64,000 nucleotides of DNA from Polynucleobacter acidiphobus (GTDB lineage Bacteria > Pseudomonadota > Gammaproteobacteria > Burkholderiales > Burkholderiaceae). Where the stretch lies: contig NZ_CP023277.1 of NCBI RefSeq assembly GCF_003065385.1, positions 706,804-770,803 of the forward strand. Reading direction: 5' to 3'. Position numbers and translations under genes: made by a program. Of the stretch, positions 37,985 through 47,248 are shown in pieces (position 1 is the stretch's first letter; every line of letters begins with the position of its first letter). The notes beneath the pieces were generated by a model, which worked only from the letters and a program-made list of their open reading frames with translations, did no database searches and was not told the DNA's origin.

Positions 37985-38944
37985 CTATCCCATGACCAAT
38001 TTAGCAATCTGGGTGTAGAGCGGGATCCCAAGGATTAAATTGAGTGGGAATGTGATACCCAGAGACATACCCATGTACAAAGCAGGGCTCACCTCGGGCA
38101 AAGCATGTCGTAATACAGCGGGCACCGCAATGTAAGACGCGCTAGCAGCTAGCACCATCAACAAAATCGTATTACCCAATTCCACCTTGAAGATGTAGCA
38201 GAGTAAAAGCGCAAAGAGAGAATGGCAAAGGGGTGCTACAAAGGCATACACAATCAAACGTCTGGGCTTGCCCTTGAGATCCACAAAACTCTTGGCGCTC
38301 ATTAAACCCATATCCAGTAAGAAAAATGCCAACATCCCTTTAAACAAATCCACGGAGAACGGTGCCATTACCTTTTGCCCATCGGGTCCCGAGATGATGC
38401 CAATTAACATCGCACCAAGCAGCAATAGTTGCGCGCCGTCCGTAAATGACTCGTGTAGCAGTTTGCCAACTCGCATAGGTTGCTTGGTTTGCAATACAGA
38501 GGATTTCGCACGATTGGCGAGGAAGATCGCCAAAATAATTGCTGGGGATTCCATCAGCGCCATGGCAGCAGCCATATGGCCACCATATTCGATCTGAACA
38601 TGGTTGAGATATTGAGTGGCAGTAATAAAAGTCACCGCACTGACCGACCCATACGTCGCGGCAATCGCTGCTGAATCAAGAGCGTTGAGTTTGGTCTTTA
38701 GAAAGTAATAACTAACGAGCGGAATAATGCAAGCAAGGGCAATCGCAATCCCCAAACTGGTGGTAATTGCGAAGGTAAGCCCAGATTGGTGCAAAGCGAA
38801 CCCGCCCTTGAGGCCCAAAGCCATTAAAAGGTAAAGAGACAGAAAGCGGGTGATGGGTTGCGGGATCTCAAGGTTGGAACGAACCAATCCTGCAAACACG
38901 CCAAAGATAAAAAACAGAATGGCGGGATCAATAATGGTACTCAT
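37985..38944 (-). CDS. SbtA-like sodium-dependent bicarbonate permease
   Basis: This 319-residue protein has about ten membrane helices in two inverted halves and matches the SbtA/DUF897 family. Visible family segments are SAVTFITATQYL near 99-110, ESPAIILAIFLAN near 132-144 and VLAASASYIAVPAVLRHALPE near 263-283. In cyanobacteria SbtA imports bicarbonate and is controlled by the PII-like SbtB. Here the host is apparently heterotrophic and no sbtB adjoins it, although a different PII-like gene ends the divergent operon. The substrate in this host is uncertain. Confidence 0.82.
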   Translation of the reverse strand: MSTIIDPAILFFIFGVFAGLVRSNLEIPQPITRFLSLYLLMALGLKGGFALHQSGLTFAITTSLGIAIALACIIPLVSYYFLKTKLNALDSAAIAATYGSVSAVTFITATQYLNHVQIEYGGHMAAAMALMESPAIILAIFLANRAKSSVLQTKQPMRVGKLLHESFTDGAQLLLLGAMLIGIISGPDGQKVMAPFSVDLFKGMLAFFLLDMGLMSAKSFVDLKGKPRRLIVYAFVAPLCHSLFALLLCYIFKVELGNTILLMVLAASASYIAVPAVLRHALPEVSPALYMGMSLGITFPLNLILGIPLYTQIAKLVMG

Positions 38945-38990
38945 GAGTTCTTATTTTCTCATTTTTATAAAACGTCCAGCAAAAAAGCGA

Positions 38991-39020
38991 TTTAACCCCC
39001 AAAAAGTGCTTGAGTAGAAT
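38991..39020 (+). promoter_or_regulatory. Candidate promoter for the riboswitch-RND operon
   Basis: A -10 TAGAAT (39015-39020) lies 18 bases after a weak -35 TTTAAC (38991-38996). Transcription from here would begin near 39027 and run through the riboswitch into the efflux genes. Confidence 0.4.
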
Positions 39021-39080
39021 AGACCCATGTTTACTAGGGAAATCACTAATTCGCGATCTATGGTCAAATTCACCTATCGA

Positions 39081-39206
39081 TTTTGGGGAGTAGCCTGCCT
39101 AGCAATGGGTCTTGCGCATCGACATTCCGGAAAGCCGTTAAGAGCCAACCCGGTGCGCGAGGGGAATCAGTCCTTGGCCAGACCAGTTTTAAGTATTGGA
39201 AAACTG
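39081..39206 (+). promoter_or_regulatory. Probable yybP-ykoY (manganese) riboswitch before an RND operon
   Basis: The leader opens with GGGGAGTAGC (39085-39094), the hallmark 5' motif of yybP-ykoY RNAs. A stem pairs 39111-39118 with 39154-39161 (eight pairs, one G-U) and encloses TCGACATTC, close to the conserved TCAACAT of loop L1, with CGG on the other side. The 3' end has GGCCAGACC (39177-39185), like the family's CNAGACC. Just after it CAGTTTT (39184-39190) can pair with AAAACTG (39200-39206), which covers the region of a GTG start. The same CCAG could instead close the aptamer base with TTGG (39083-39086). This would be a translational on-switch. In known cases the ligand is Mn2+. Confidence 0.72.
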
Positions 39207-40492
39207 TGGACCCCTATTTAAGCGTGATTCGCCGAGTAGTTCATATTGCCCTAATTTGGGCATGTGCTGCATTCCCCACCTGGGCGCAACCGCAATCCAC
39301 CAAAACCGTCTTTACTCTTGATCAGCTCATTCAACTTGCCTTAGAAAGTAATCCGCAGGTGATGGCCGCACGCGATCAGACTCGGGCGGTTAGCGGTCAA
39401 TTGCGTAGCGCGAGAGCGATTCCGAACCCGGAGTTTGAGGTCAATACCGGTCAGCAGCGTGGTACCTCGGGTGGACTGAGCACCGGTAACCTCTCCCAAT
39501 GGGTTGTGACCCAGCCTCTCGATATGCCGTATACCCGTTTCCCACGGGTGAATGCTGCTGAGGCCAGCATGCGTGCCGCTGAAGCAAATCGGATTGCGTT
39601 TGAAGTTGAGACGATTGCGCGTGTGCGCCAAAGTTTCTATGAGCTGGTGCGTCGTGAAGCCGAGTCACGCGCTGCGGATGAGGACTTGGATCTCACCAAA
39701 CAAATCCGCGATCGCATGCAATTGCGCTACGACGTGGGTGAGACCGCACGCTTTGAGTTGATTCGTGCACAGACCGAGTTTCTGAATGCTGAGATTGTGG
39801 CCCAAGGAAGCAAGCTCCGGATTGAACAGGCACGCAGTCAATTGCGTAAGGTCGTGGGCTTTAATCTTCCTGCAAACTTTGAGATCGCAGCCAAACTAGA
39901 TTCCATCCCTAAACTGCCCGATTTCAAAGTCTTATTGGATAACCTGCGCAATCAGAGTCCTGAGCTAAAGCGCGCCAAGGCCGAGGTTGAAGCCAGCGAG
40001 TCACGCCTAAGTTTTGAGCAAAACTCGCGCTTACCGCAATTGGCAATTAAGGCTCAGCAATACAACGACCCGAACTTTACCGATCGCCTCTATGGTTTGG
40101 TGGTCAGTATCCCGATTTGGGATTTCCGCCAAGGCCAAATTACAGAAGCCGAGGCCAATGCCTCGAAAGCCCGTAATCAATTGAATGCTCAGATGCAAAG
40201 CCTCGAGACTCAGCTCGAGTCAGCCTACAAACTCTTTGAGATCACGAGCTTTCAGGTCAAAACTTTGGACGAGCGGGTCGTGCAACTTGCGGCCAGTGCT
40301 CGCAAGATTGCGGAGACCTCTTATCGCTTTGGTGAACGTGGCATGTTGGAGTTCTTAGATGCGCAACGAACCTTTCGGGCCGCTCGTAATGATTTAATCC
40401 GAGCCCGCTTTGAGTTGGCATCGATTGTGAATGAGATTGAACGTTTAAGTGCCTCGCCAGAATGGGTGGCCATGATTGAAGGTAAAAAATAA
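39206..40492 (+). CDS. TolC-family outer-membrane efflux protein (CzcC/CusC-like), second set
   Basis: The mature protein is a complete two-repeat OEP channel of about 420 residues; VRQSFYELVRREAESRAADE and SYRFGERGMLEFLDAQRTFR are typical. The start is uncertain: GTG 39206 has TTGGAAAACT upstream and lies within the riboswitch hairpin, GTG 39224 is the alternative. Both give a signal peptide ending near PTWAQ. A longer in-frame ORF from 39083 would code through the riboswitch and is rejected. The stop overlaps the adaptor start (TAATG). Confidence 0.88.
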   Translation: MDPYLSVIRRVVHIALIWACAAFPTWAQPQSTKTVFTLDQLIQLALESNPQVMAARDQTRAVSGQLRSARAIPNPEFEVNTGQQRGTSGGLSTGNLSQWVVTQPLDMPYTRFPRVNAAEASMRAAEANRIAFEVETIARVRQSFYELVRREAESRAADEDLDLTKQIRDRMQLRYDVGETARFELIRAQTEFLNAEIVAQGSKLRIEQARSQLRKVVGFNLPANFEIAAKLDSIPKLPDFKVLLDNLRNQSPELKRAKAEVEASESRLSFEQNSRLPQLAIKAQQYNDPNFTDRLYGLVVSIPIWDFRQGQITEAEANASKARNQLNAQMQSLETQLESAYKLFEITSFQVKTLDERVVQLAASARKIAETSYRFGERGMLEFLDAQRTFRAARNDLIRARFELASIVNEIERLSASPEWVAMIEGKK

Positions 40493-41838
40493 TGAGTGCC
40501 GAACCAAAACTCACTAAAAAGTTAACTGACCACATTCAAAAAGGGCGTACCCTGATTGGGGAGCAAATCACCGCTGCAATTCATGCAATACGGGATTGGC
40601 AAAAGCAGGGCTACGGCCAAATTCGCGAGTTTGCAAATCAAAAAGCTCCCGCAGTTTTACAAAAGTATGATGCCAGTCCAGCTTGGGTCAAGTCAGGATT
40701 CTTCGTTTTGCCTTGGGTGGTGGTTGTTTTATTAACTCTGTATTACTTCGATGTATTTGATTCCAAGCCAACGCCTCGCCTAGTGCAAGACCCAAGCATT
40801 GTGTATGTGAACGATGATCTCGGTAACTTGATCAAAAACGGCAAAGTTGAGTTAGCCCCATTTGTCGAGGAGCTGCGAGTCTCTGGCCGAATTGATTTCA
40901 ATGAGCGCTTCTTGGCACGAATTGGTGCCAATGTAACCGGACGTGTCTCTGAAATCTTAGGTGTGCCTGGTCAAGAAGTTCAGCAGGGTGAGATCTTGGC
41001 GAAGATCACCTCAACCGAGCTCACTCAGTCACAACTTGCGTACTTGAAAGCACGAACCGCTAGCCAGCTAGCCGAGCAAGCCGCTAATCGCGCACGCATT
41101 CTCTATAAAGAAGACGTAATTGCTCTGGCTGAGTTGCAACGCCGTGAAGCTGAGGCCATGAGTGCCAAGGCTGAGTTACGTGCTGCGAACGATCAACTGC
41201 GAGTGCAGGGCATGGATCAGAAGAGTATTGATCGACTTGCTAAATCGGGTGTGATTGAGTCGATTAATAATGTTGTAGCAACAATCCCCGGTCAAATTGT
41301 GGAGCGCAAGATCAATAAAGGGCAGGTAGTGCAACCTTCTGAGGCGCTCTTTACGATTGCAGACCTCAGTACTCTGTGGGCGGTAGCTGAAGTGCCCGAA
41401 GGCAACTCTTCATTGCTCCAAAAGGGTCAAAAATCCTCGGTGATTATTCCTGCGCTGCGTAATCGCGTGATTGAAGGGGTGATCTCGCATGTGGATGCCA
41501 TCGTTAACCCACAAACGCGGACAGTCGTGGTGCGAATGGACATTCCCAACTCGACTGGGCAAATACGTCCCGGAATGTTAGCGACCATGTTGATTGATAG
41601 TGAGCCAGTGGAGCGCTTAGTCGTACCTAATTCTGCAGTGATTCGGGATGATAACCAAGATTACGTATTTGTACGAGGCGAGGACGATCAATACAAAATG
41701 GTTCCCGTCAAAGCAGGGCCTGAGGGCAAGGGGATGCGCGCGATTCTTTCTGGCCTCAAAGAGGGTGACGAGATTGCCATTGAAGGCGCATTTCATCTAA
41801 ACGCGGAACGCAAGCGTCAGCTTAGTGGTGGCGGCTAA
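40492..41838 (+). CDS. RND efflux periplasmic adaptor (CzcB/CusB-like), second set
   Basis: The 448-residue protein has a long cytoplasmic N-terminus, one membrane anchor (about 66-84), a lipoyl-type domain (GANVTGRVSEILGVPGQEV near 143-161), a helical hairpin and the beta-barrel region with IADLSTLWAVAEVPEG near 289-304. The ATG overlaps the preceding stop by one base. It joins the pump to the outer channel. The N-terminus of about 65 residues before the anchor is longer than in the first set. Confidence 0.92.
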   Translation: MSAEPKLTKKLTDHIQKGRTLIGEQITAAIHAIRDWQKQGYGQIREFANQKAPAVLQKYDASPAWVKSGFFVLPWVVVVLLTLYYFDVFDSKPTPRLVQDPSIVYVNDDLGNLIKNGKVELAPFVEELRVSGRIDFNERFLARIGANVTGRVSEILGVPGQEVQQGEILAKITSTELTQSQLAYLKARTASQLAEQAANRARILYKEDVIALAELQRREAEAMSAKAELRAANDQLRVQGMDQKSIDRLAKSGVIESINNVVATIPGQIVERKINKGQVVQPSEALFTIADLSTLWAVAEVPEGNSSLLQKGQKSSVIIPALRNRVIEGVISHVDAIVNPQTRTVVVRMDIPNSTGQIRPGMLATMLIDSEPVERLVVPNSAVIRDDNQDYVFVRGEDDQYKMVPVKAGPEGKGMRAILSGLKEGDEIAIEGAFHLNAERKRQLSGGG

Positions 41839-41849
41839 GGCCATTCAAT

Positions 41850-44800
41850 ATGATTGAGCGCATTGTCCGTTTTGCTCTTCAGCAACGCCTACTGGTGGTG
41901 GTGATCTCCGTTTGCCTATTCTTCGTGGGCTTATTTGCTACGAAGCGCTTATCAGTTGATGCCTTTCCAGATGTCACGAATATCCAGGTGCAAATCGCAA
42001 CCGAGGCTCCAGGTAAATCACCCGAAGAGGTCGAGCGTTTTGTCACCATCCCGATTGAGTTAGGCATGACGGGCTTGCCAGGGCTCGTAGAGATGCGTTC
42101 ACTTAATCGCAACGGTATTTCCATTGTGACCCTGGTCTTCACTGATAAGACCAGTATCTACTTCGCTCGTCAACTTGTTCTGGAACGTTTGATTGAGGTT
42201 GCCTCTCGCATGCCTGATGGGGTCACTCCTGTCTTGGCGCCACCGACCACGGGACTAGGGGAGGTTTATCAGTACACCCTAGAACATCCGTCCGATGGTA
42301 ATCGCGAGTTGACTGAAGACGAATTACAAGAGCGGCGCACGATTCAGGATTGGGTAGTACGGCCGATGTTGCGCTCGATTCCAGGTGTTGCTGAGATCAA
42401 CACCATGGGCGGCTTTGCCAAAGAGTATCAAGTGCTGGTTAATCCTGAGCGCTTGCGACACTATGGGATTACTTTGCAAGATGTGTATGTCGCGCTGGCT
42501 CGGAATAATGCCAATTCTGGTGGCGGCCAATTACCGACCTATGCAGAGCGGTATTTGATTCGTGGGGTTGGTCTTGTGGCAAAGCCAGAAGACATTGGCA
42601 AGATCATTCTGAAAGAAGTGAAGGGCACCCCAGTTTATGTACGCAACGTAGCTGAGGTCATGATTGGTAATGAGATTCGGCAGGGCGCCATTATTAAAAA
42701 TGGTGTTACCGAGGGTGTCGCCGGCATTATTCAGATGAACCGCGGCGCGAATGCTCGAGAGGTGGTCAATCGCATTAAGACCAAGGTCGCCGAGATTAAC
42801 GAGCGTAAGTTATTGCCTGAGGGTTTGCAGATTGTTCCGTTCTATGACCGAACTGATCTGGTCAATGCGGCGATGTTCAATGTTGCCAAGGTCTTAGTTG
42901 AGGGCATCATCTTGGTGATCGTGTTGCTCTTCTTGTTCTTGGGCGATGTGCGTTCATCGATCATTGTGGTGGCCACTCTGATCTTGACCCCGCTACTCAC
43001 ATTTTTTGTGATGAACCGCTATGGCATCTCTGCGAACTTGATGTCCTTGGGTGGTCTCGCAATCGCAATCGGCATTATGGTCGATGGCTCAGTCGTGGTG
43101 GTTGAAAACACTTTTGCTAAGTTAGGCGCTCGCCTAAAAATGGGTGAGTCCCGCAACCGTATTATCTTGGAGGCCGCTACCGAAGTTGGTAAACCTGTGC
43201 TCTTTGGTGTGGGCATCATCATTTTGGTATTTATGCCCTTACTTGCGCTCGAAGGCATGGAAGGCAAGATGTTTGCCCCGATGGCGATCACGATTGCGAT
43301 TGCGCTAACGATTTCATTAATTCTCTCGTTTGTACTATCTCCCGTCCTATGCTCATACATCCTCAAAGGCGGTAGCGAGGACGACACGAAGATTGTGGCA
43401 AAGCTGCGTAAACCCTATAACTTTATGCTCGATTGGAGCTTAAAGCATCCGCGTTTAGTCGTAAAACGCGCTCTGATCGCGCTGGGTGCCAGCGTTGTTC
43501 TATTTATCTTTTTGGGTAAATCATTTATCCCGGTGATGCAAGAGGGTTCAATCACTCCCGTGATTGTGCGCTCCGCCAATATTGCGCTCGATGAGTCGAT
43601 TAAATTGGAGTTTGAGGCCCTCAAACGAATCATGACTATTCCTGGTGTGGAAATGGCGGTATCCCGTCTAGGACGTGGCGAATCCCCAGCCGATCCTGGT
43701 CAGCCATTCGAGTCCGATCCGATCGTAACCTTGAAGCCCTTGGGTGACCGGGACTTGAGTCAAGAGGAGATTGCCAATCAAATCCGTGAGAAATTAAAGA
43801 CCTTGCCCGGTGTGGAGTTGGTGATCTCTCAACCGATTGCGGCACGGGTTGATGAAATGGTCTCGGGTGTACGCTCACAGGTGGCGATCAAGATTTTTGG
43901 TGACGATATTGAGACGCTCATCAAACTGGGTACTCAGATCAGCCAAATTTTGTCGCGCATGAAGGGCAGTACTGATCTGCGAATTGAGCAAGCCTCTGGC
44001 CAAAACTACCTCAATATCAAGATTGATCGCGATGCGATTGCGCGCTACGGTATCAATGTGGCCGATGTCAACGACGTGATCGAAACGGCAATCGGTGGAA
44101 AGCAGGCCTCCACGGTTTATGAGGGCGAGCGCCGTTTCCCAATGGTATTGCGCTATCCAGCTCCTTACCGTGACAAGATCGATGCTATTGAAAACATCAT
44201 CCTGCTATCGCCTAACGGCGCCCAGGTGCTCATGAAGGATCTGGCGAAGATTGAGTTACTTGATGGTCCGCCGCAAATCTCACGCGAGTCGGGTAAGCGT
44301 CGCTTAGTGATTGGAGTCAATGTACAGGGTCGAGATTTGGGCGGTTTTGTGGATGAGGCCCAAAAGAAAATTGCTCAGGATGTGAAGTTGCCCGAGGGCT
44401 ACACCTTAGTGTGGGGCGGTCAGTTTGAGAACATGGAGCGCGCCATGGCACGACTCATGATCATTATTCCGCTCACCATTGCTGCGATTTTCTTCTTACT
44501 CTTTATGCTATTCCAATCGATTCGCTTGGCTGGACTGATTATTTTGGTTCTGCCGTTTGCATCGATTGGGGGCATCTTCGGTCTTTTTATTACCGGCGAG
44601 TATTTATCGGTACCCGCCGCGGTCGGATTCATTAATCTTTGGGGTATTGCGGTACTAAATGGAGTGGTGTTGATCTCCTTTATCAAGCAATTGCGCGACG
44701 ATGGCATGCCTTTGCGTGAGGCTCTCATTGATGGGTGCGCACATCGTTTTAGACCTGTGATGATGACCGCCTCCGTCGCGATGTTGGCCTTAATTCCCAT

Positions 44801-44945
44801 GCTGTTCTCGGGAGGTCCAGGATCGGAGGTCACAAGACCTCTTGCTATTGTGGTTATTTCAGGTTTAATTACCTCAACGGGCTTAACATTATTGGTATTA
44901 CCGGTCTTATACGGTTGGTTTGAAGAGAAAAAGGTTGAAGCGTGA
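41850..44945 (+). CDS. Heavy-metal RND pump (CzcA/CusA-like, AIG-type), second set
   Basis: This 1031-residue proton-driven exporter has 12 membrane helices. TM4 reads GLAIAIGIMVDGSVVVVEN (about 399-417): the Asp and Glu are kept but DFG is replaced by AIG, as in CusA-like members. It therefore belongs to a different HME subgroup from the pump at 28011-31088. It ends in a four-base overlap with a PII-like gene. With a probable Mn riboswitch upstream, Mn2+ is a candidate substrate, but monovalent-type motifs argue for caution. Confidence 0.92.
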   Translation: MIERIVRFALQQRLLVVVISVCLFFVGLFATKRLSVDAFPDVTNIQVQIATEAPGKSPEEVERFVTIPIELGMTGLPGLVEMRSLNRNGISIVTLVFTDKTSIYFARQLVLERLIEVASRMPDGVTPVLAPPTTGLGEVYQYTLEHPSDGNRELTEDELQERRTIQDWVVRPMLRSIPGVAEINTMGGFAKEYQVLVNPERLRHYGITLQDVYVALARNNANSGGGQLPTYAERYLIRGVGLVAKPEDIGKIILKEVKGTPVYVRNVAEVMIGNEIRQGAIIKNGVTEGVAGIIQMNRGANAREVVNRIKTKVAEINERKLLPEGLQIVPFYDRTDLVNAAMFNVAKVLVEGIILVIVLLFLFLGDVRSSIIVVATLILTPLLTFFVMNRYGISANLMSLGGLAIAIGIMVDGSVVVVENTFAKLGARLKMGESRNRIILEAATEVGKPVLFGVGIIILVFMPLLALEGMEGKMFAPMAITIAIALTISLILSFVLSPVLCSYILKGGSEDDTKIVAKLRKPYNFMLDWSLKHPRLVVKRALIALGASVVLFIFLGKSFIPVMQEGSITPVIVRSANIALDESIKLEFEALKRIMTIPGVEMAVSRLGRGESPADPGQPFESDPIVTLKPLGDRDLSQEEIANQIREKLKTLPGVELVISQPIAARVDEMVSGVRSQVAIKIFGDDIETLIKLGTQISQILSRMKGSTDLRIEQASGQNYLNIKIDRDAIARYGINVADVNDVIETAIGGKQASTVYEGERRFPMVLRYPAPYRDKIDAIENIILLSPNGAQVLMKDLAKIELLDGPPQISRESGKRRLVIGVNVQGRDLGGFVDEAQKKIAQDVKLPEGYTLVWGGQFENMERAMARLMIIIPLTIAAIFFLLFMLFQSIRLAGLIILVLPFASIGGIFGLFITGEYLSVPAAVGFINLWGIAVLNGVVLISFIKQLRDDGMPLREALIDGCAHRFRPVMMTASVAMLALIPMLFSGGPGSEVTRPLAIVVISGLITSTGLTLLVLPVLYGWFEEKKVEA

Positions 44946-45277
44946 TTGAAATAAAAGCAGTCATTCGTCCCAATAAATTACCGATGGTGCGGGCCGCACT
45001 GATGGATACTCCTGGCTTTCCTGGGATGACAGTCACGAAGGTTGAGGGTTGCAGTGCCCCCACTCGAGTTGAAAAAACTACTATCAAAGATGAGCTAACC
45101 GATTACTCAGCAAAAGTTCGGATTGAGATCGTTTGCAACGATGAGGTAGCCGATACGATCATGGATCGCTTAGTTCAGGCTTGTCAGACCGGACAGGTGG
45201 GAGATGGCATTGTGTGGAAGGTGAATGTCGACCGTGCCTTCTTTATTGCGAAGAACTACCCAAACCCCATTAGTTAA
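44942..45277 (+). CDS. PII-like signalling protein of the RND-associated group (PII-NG type)
   Basis: The 111-residue protein has the PII trimer fold: MIEIKAVIRPNKLPMVRAAL at the start and the nucleotide-binding B-loop TGQVGDG at about 80-86. The T-loop (about 36-58) differs from GlnB/GlnK and lacks the uridylylated Tyr51 context. A PII subgroup with these traits, encoded next to metal RND pumps, has been described as PII-NG. The GTG start overlaps the pump stop (GTGA), so it is made together with the pump and may regulate it in response to ATP/ADP or a metal. It converges with a phosphatase gene by eight bases. Confidence 0.85.
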   Translation: MIEIKAVIRPNKLPMVRAALMDTPGFPGMTVTKVEGCSAPTRVEKTTIKDELTDYSAKVRIEIVCNDEVADTIMDRLVQACQTGQVGDGIVWKVNVDRAFFIAKNYPNPIS

Positions 45278-45824
45278 GTGCGCGACTGCTGATGGCTTTG
45301 CCTTGTGCGTTCACTTTTACAAGAAGCATTTGTCCTACACCAACCGACATACCTGTGTAGGCATAGGTATTGACCTGATGGGTCACCAAAATCAGCGGTA
45401 ACTTACTCGACTTTGATAGTTGCTGCCGCACAAATACCTCTAACTCCCTGGTCTGTTTACCGCTCTCGCTCATTTCATTAAAGAATGAACCGAGTGAACG
45501 CTCCGAGGTTACTGGCCCTTTATTCAGTAGAACCGCCGTATCGAGGCAGCGGCACCAGGGGCTACTGAAGACACGCGCTTCACTAATGCCCTGCTTACTT
45601 AACCATGCACCAATCTCTTTGGCTTGCTGACGTCCATACTCACCAAGATTGCGTTGGGTCGAGCAATCGCCAATCCGATAACCTTGGGGATCGCCGATCC
45701 CAGGGGCATCGGCATGACGCATGATGATGAGACTTGAGCCTGATTGAAGTTCAGAGAGCAGGTTGGCATTTGCCAATGGCATGAGCACCAGCCACGCCCA
45801 GAGCGCGACAAGGATTCGGATCAA
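45270..45824 (-). CDS. Exported histidine phosphatase superfamily protein
   Basis: The 184-residue protein begins with a signal peptide (cut near ANANLL) and has the catalytic LIIMRHADAPG motif near 32-42. The second conserved Arg and His follow (RVFSSPWCRCLDTA near 99-112, VTHQVN near 146). The start is a TTG overlapping the preceding stop (TTGA). Such periplasmic phosphatases act on small phosphate esters, but the substrate here is unknown. Confidence 0.82.
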   Translation of the reverse strand: MIRILVALWAWLVLMPLANANLLSELQSGSSLIIMRHADAPGIGDPQGYRIGDCSTQRNLGEYGRQQAKEIGAWLSKQGISEARVFSSPWCRCLDTAVLLNKGPVTSERSLGSFFNEMSESGKQTRELEVFVRQQLSKSSKLPLILVTHQVNTYAYTGMSVGVGQMLLVKVNAQGKAISSRALN

Positions 45825-47239
45825 GGTAATACCTTACCTGGATTCATGATGTTCTTGGGGTCTAGCGCAGTTTTAATGGAGCGCATCAGCTGGTGCGCCA
45901 CCGATCCGCGATGCGCTTCAAGGTCAGGGAGTTTGAGTTGCCCAATGCCATGTTCGGCCGAAATGGAGCCGTAGTGTTTCTCGACCTGAGAATAGACCAC
46001 ATCATGAATGGCTGCTTCATGAGCACGATTGAACTCGCTAGGATTAGCACCAAGTGGTGGCGCAATGTTGTAATGCAAATTACCGTCGCCCAAATGCCCA
46101 AAATTGATGATGCGTACCCCAGCAAATTTCCCCCGAATCAATTGATCGGTCTCGGTGATAAAGGCATCAAGACCTGAGATTGGTAGCGAGATATCGTGTT
46201 TTAGATTGGCGCCTTCTTGCGCTTGTGCCATGGTGATATGCTCACGCATGGTCCAAAACGATTGGGCTTGCGAGAGATTGCTCGCAATCACCGCATCACT
46301 CGCAATACCCGCTTCAAACGCAGATTCAAGAACTTGTTCCATTAGATTACGAGCGTGTTCTTCGCCCTCATGATCGGATAACTCGACCAAGACCGTATAA
46401 AGAGGGTCATTGGCAAGAGGGTTTTTCATGTGAGGAAATTGCTTAGCGGTGAGGTCCAAGGAGTCCTTTGACATCATTTCAAAGCCAGTGAGTAGGGCAG
46501 CAGTACGTTTCTGAAAAAGACTCAGCAACTCAATCGTCGCCGGAATATTCGGGACGGCCACTAAAGCAGTCCATTGGGTCACCGGTAAGGGATATAGCTT
46601 CATCACCGCGGCGGTAATGATGCCAAGACACCCCTCGGAACCAATGTATAAATCACGCAAATCAAATCCGGTGTTGTCCTTACGTAAGCTACGCAGGCCA
46701 TGCAAGATCTCGCCCTGGGCAGTGATCACCTCAAGGCCCAAACACAACTCACGGGCGTTGCCATAGCGTAAAACATTAGTGCCCCCCGCATTGGTGGCTA
46801 GATTGCCGCCAATCTGACAGCTACCCTGGGCGCCAAGACTAAGTGGAAATAAGAACCCCTGTGCTTTGGCAGCCTCTTGCAAGGTTTGCAAAATACAGCC
46901 TGACTCGACCACCATGGTTTGGTTGCTCGAATTAATTTCGCGGATCGCATTCATCCGCTTAAGATTCAGAACGATTTGCTTGCCCGAGTCATTGGGGGTC
47001 GCTGCCCCGCACATACTGGTATTGCCGCCTTGTGGAACAATGGAAATCGAAGCTTGATCGCACGCTTTGACAATCTTGGCAACCTCTTCGGTCGTTTTAG
47101 GAAGTAAAACGGCGAGCGCTTTACCGTGATAGCGATTGCGCCAATCGCTTAGATAAGGTGCTTGATCATTGGGGTCGACCAATACATAAGCATTTCCAAC
47201 AATCGACTGACAATGGGAAATAAATTCAGAGTGATTCAT
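45821..47239 (-). CDS. FAD-linked oxidase (D-2-hydroxyacid/D-lactate dehydrogenase-like)
   Basis: This 472-residue flavoprotein has a PCMH FAD-binding domain (about 40-215, with IVPQGGNTSMCGAA near 62-75 and GGNLATNAGGTNVLRYGNAR near 148-167) and a C-terminal GlcD-type domain ending in the HGIGQLKL and DPKNIMNPGKVL motifs. The metal-binding HLGDGNLHYN is near 383. It should oxidise a D-2-hydroxy acid such as D-lactate or 2-hydroxyglutarate. Downstream genes overlap it by four bases. Confidence 0.9.
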   Translation of the reverse strand: MNHSEFISHCQSIVGNAYVLVDPNDQAPYLSDWRNRYHGKALAVLLPKTTEEVAKIVKACDQASISIVPQGGNTSMCGAATPNDSGKQIVLNLKRMNAIREINSSNQTMVVESGCILQTLQEAAKAQGFLFPLSLGAQGSCQIGGNLATNAGGTNVLRYGNARELCLGLEVITAQGEILHGLRSLRKDNTGFDLRDLYIGSEGCLGIITAAVMKLYPLPVTQWTALVAVPNIPATIELLSLFQKRTAALLTGFEMMSKDSLDLTAKQFPHMKNPLANDPLYTVLVELSDHEGEEHARNLMEQVLESAFEAGIASDAVIASNLSQAQSFWTMREHITMAQAQEGANLKHDISLPISGLDAFITETDQLIRGKFAGVRIINFGHLGDGNLHYNIAPPLGANPSEFNRAHEAAIHDVVYSQVEKHYGSISAEHGIGQLKLPDLEAHRGSVAHQLMRSIKTALDPKNIMNPGKVLP

Positions 47240-47248
47240 GGGATGATT

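Noticed and set aside
39027..39221. 65-codon plus-strand ORF starting MFTREITNSRS upstream of the second RND operon
   Set aside because: It lies across the probable riboswitch, has no ribosome binding site and no protein-like composition; the RNA structure explains the sequence better.
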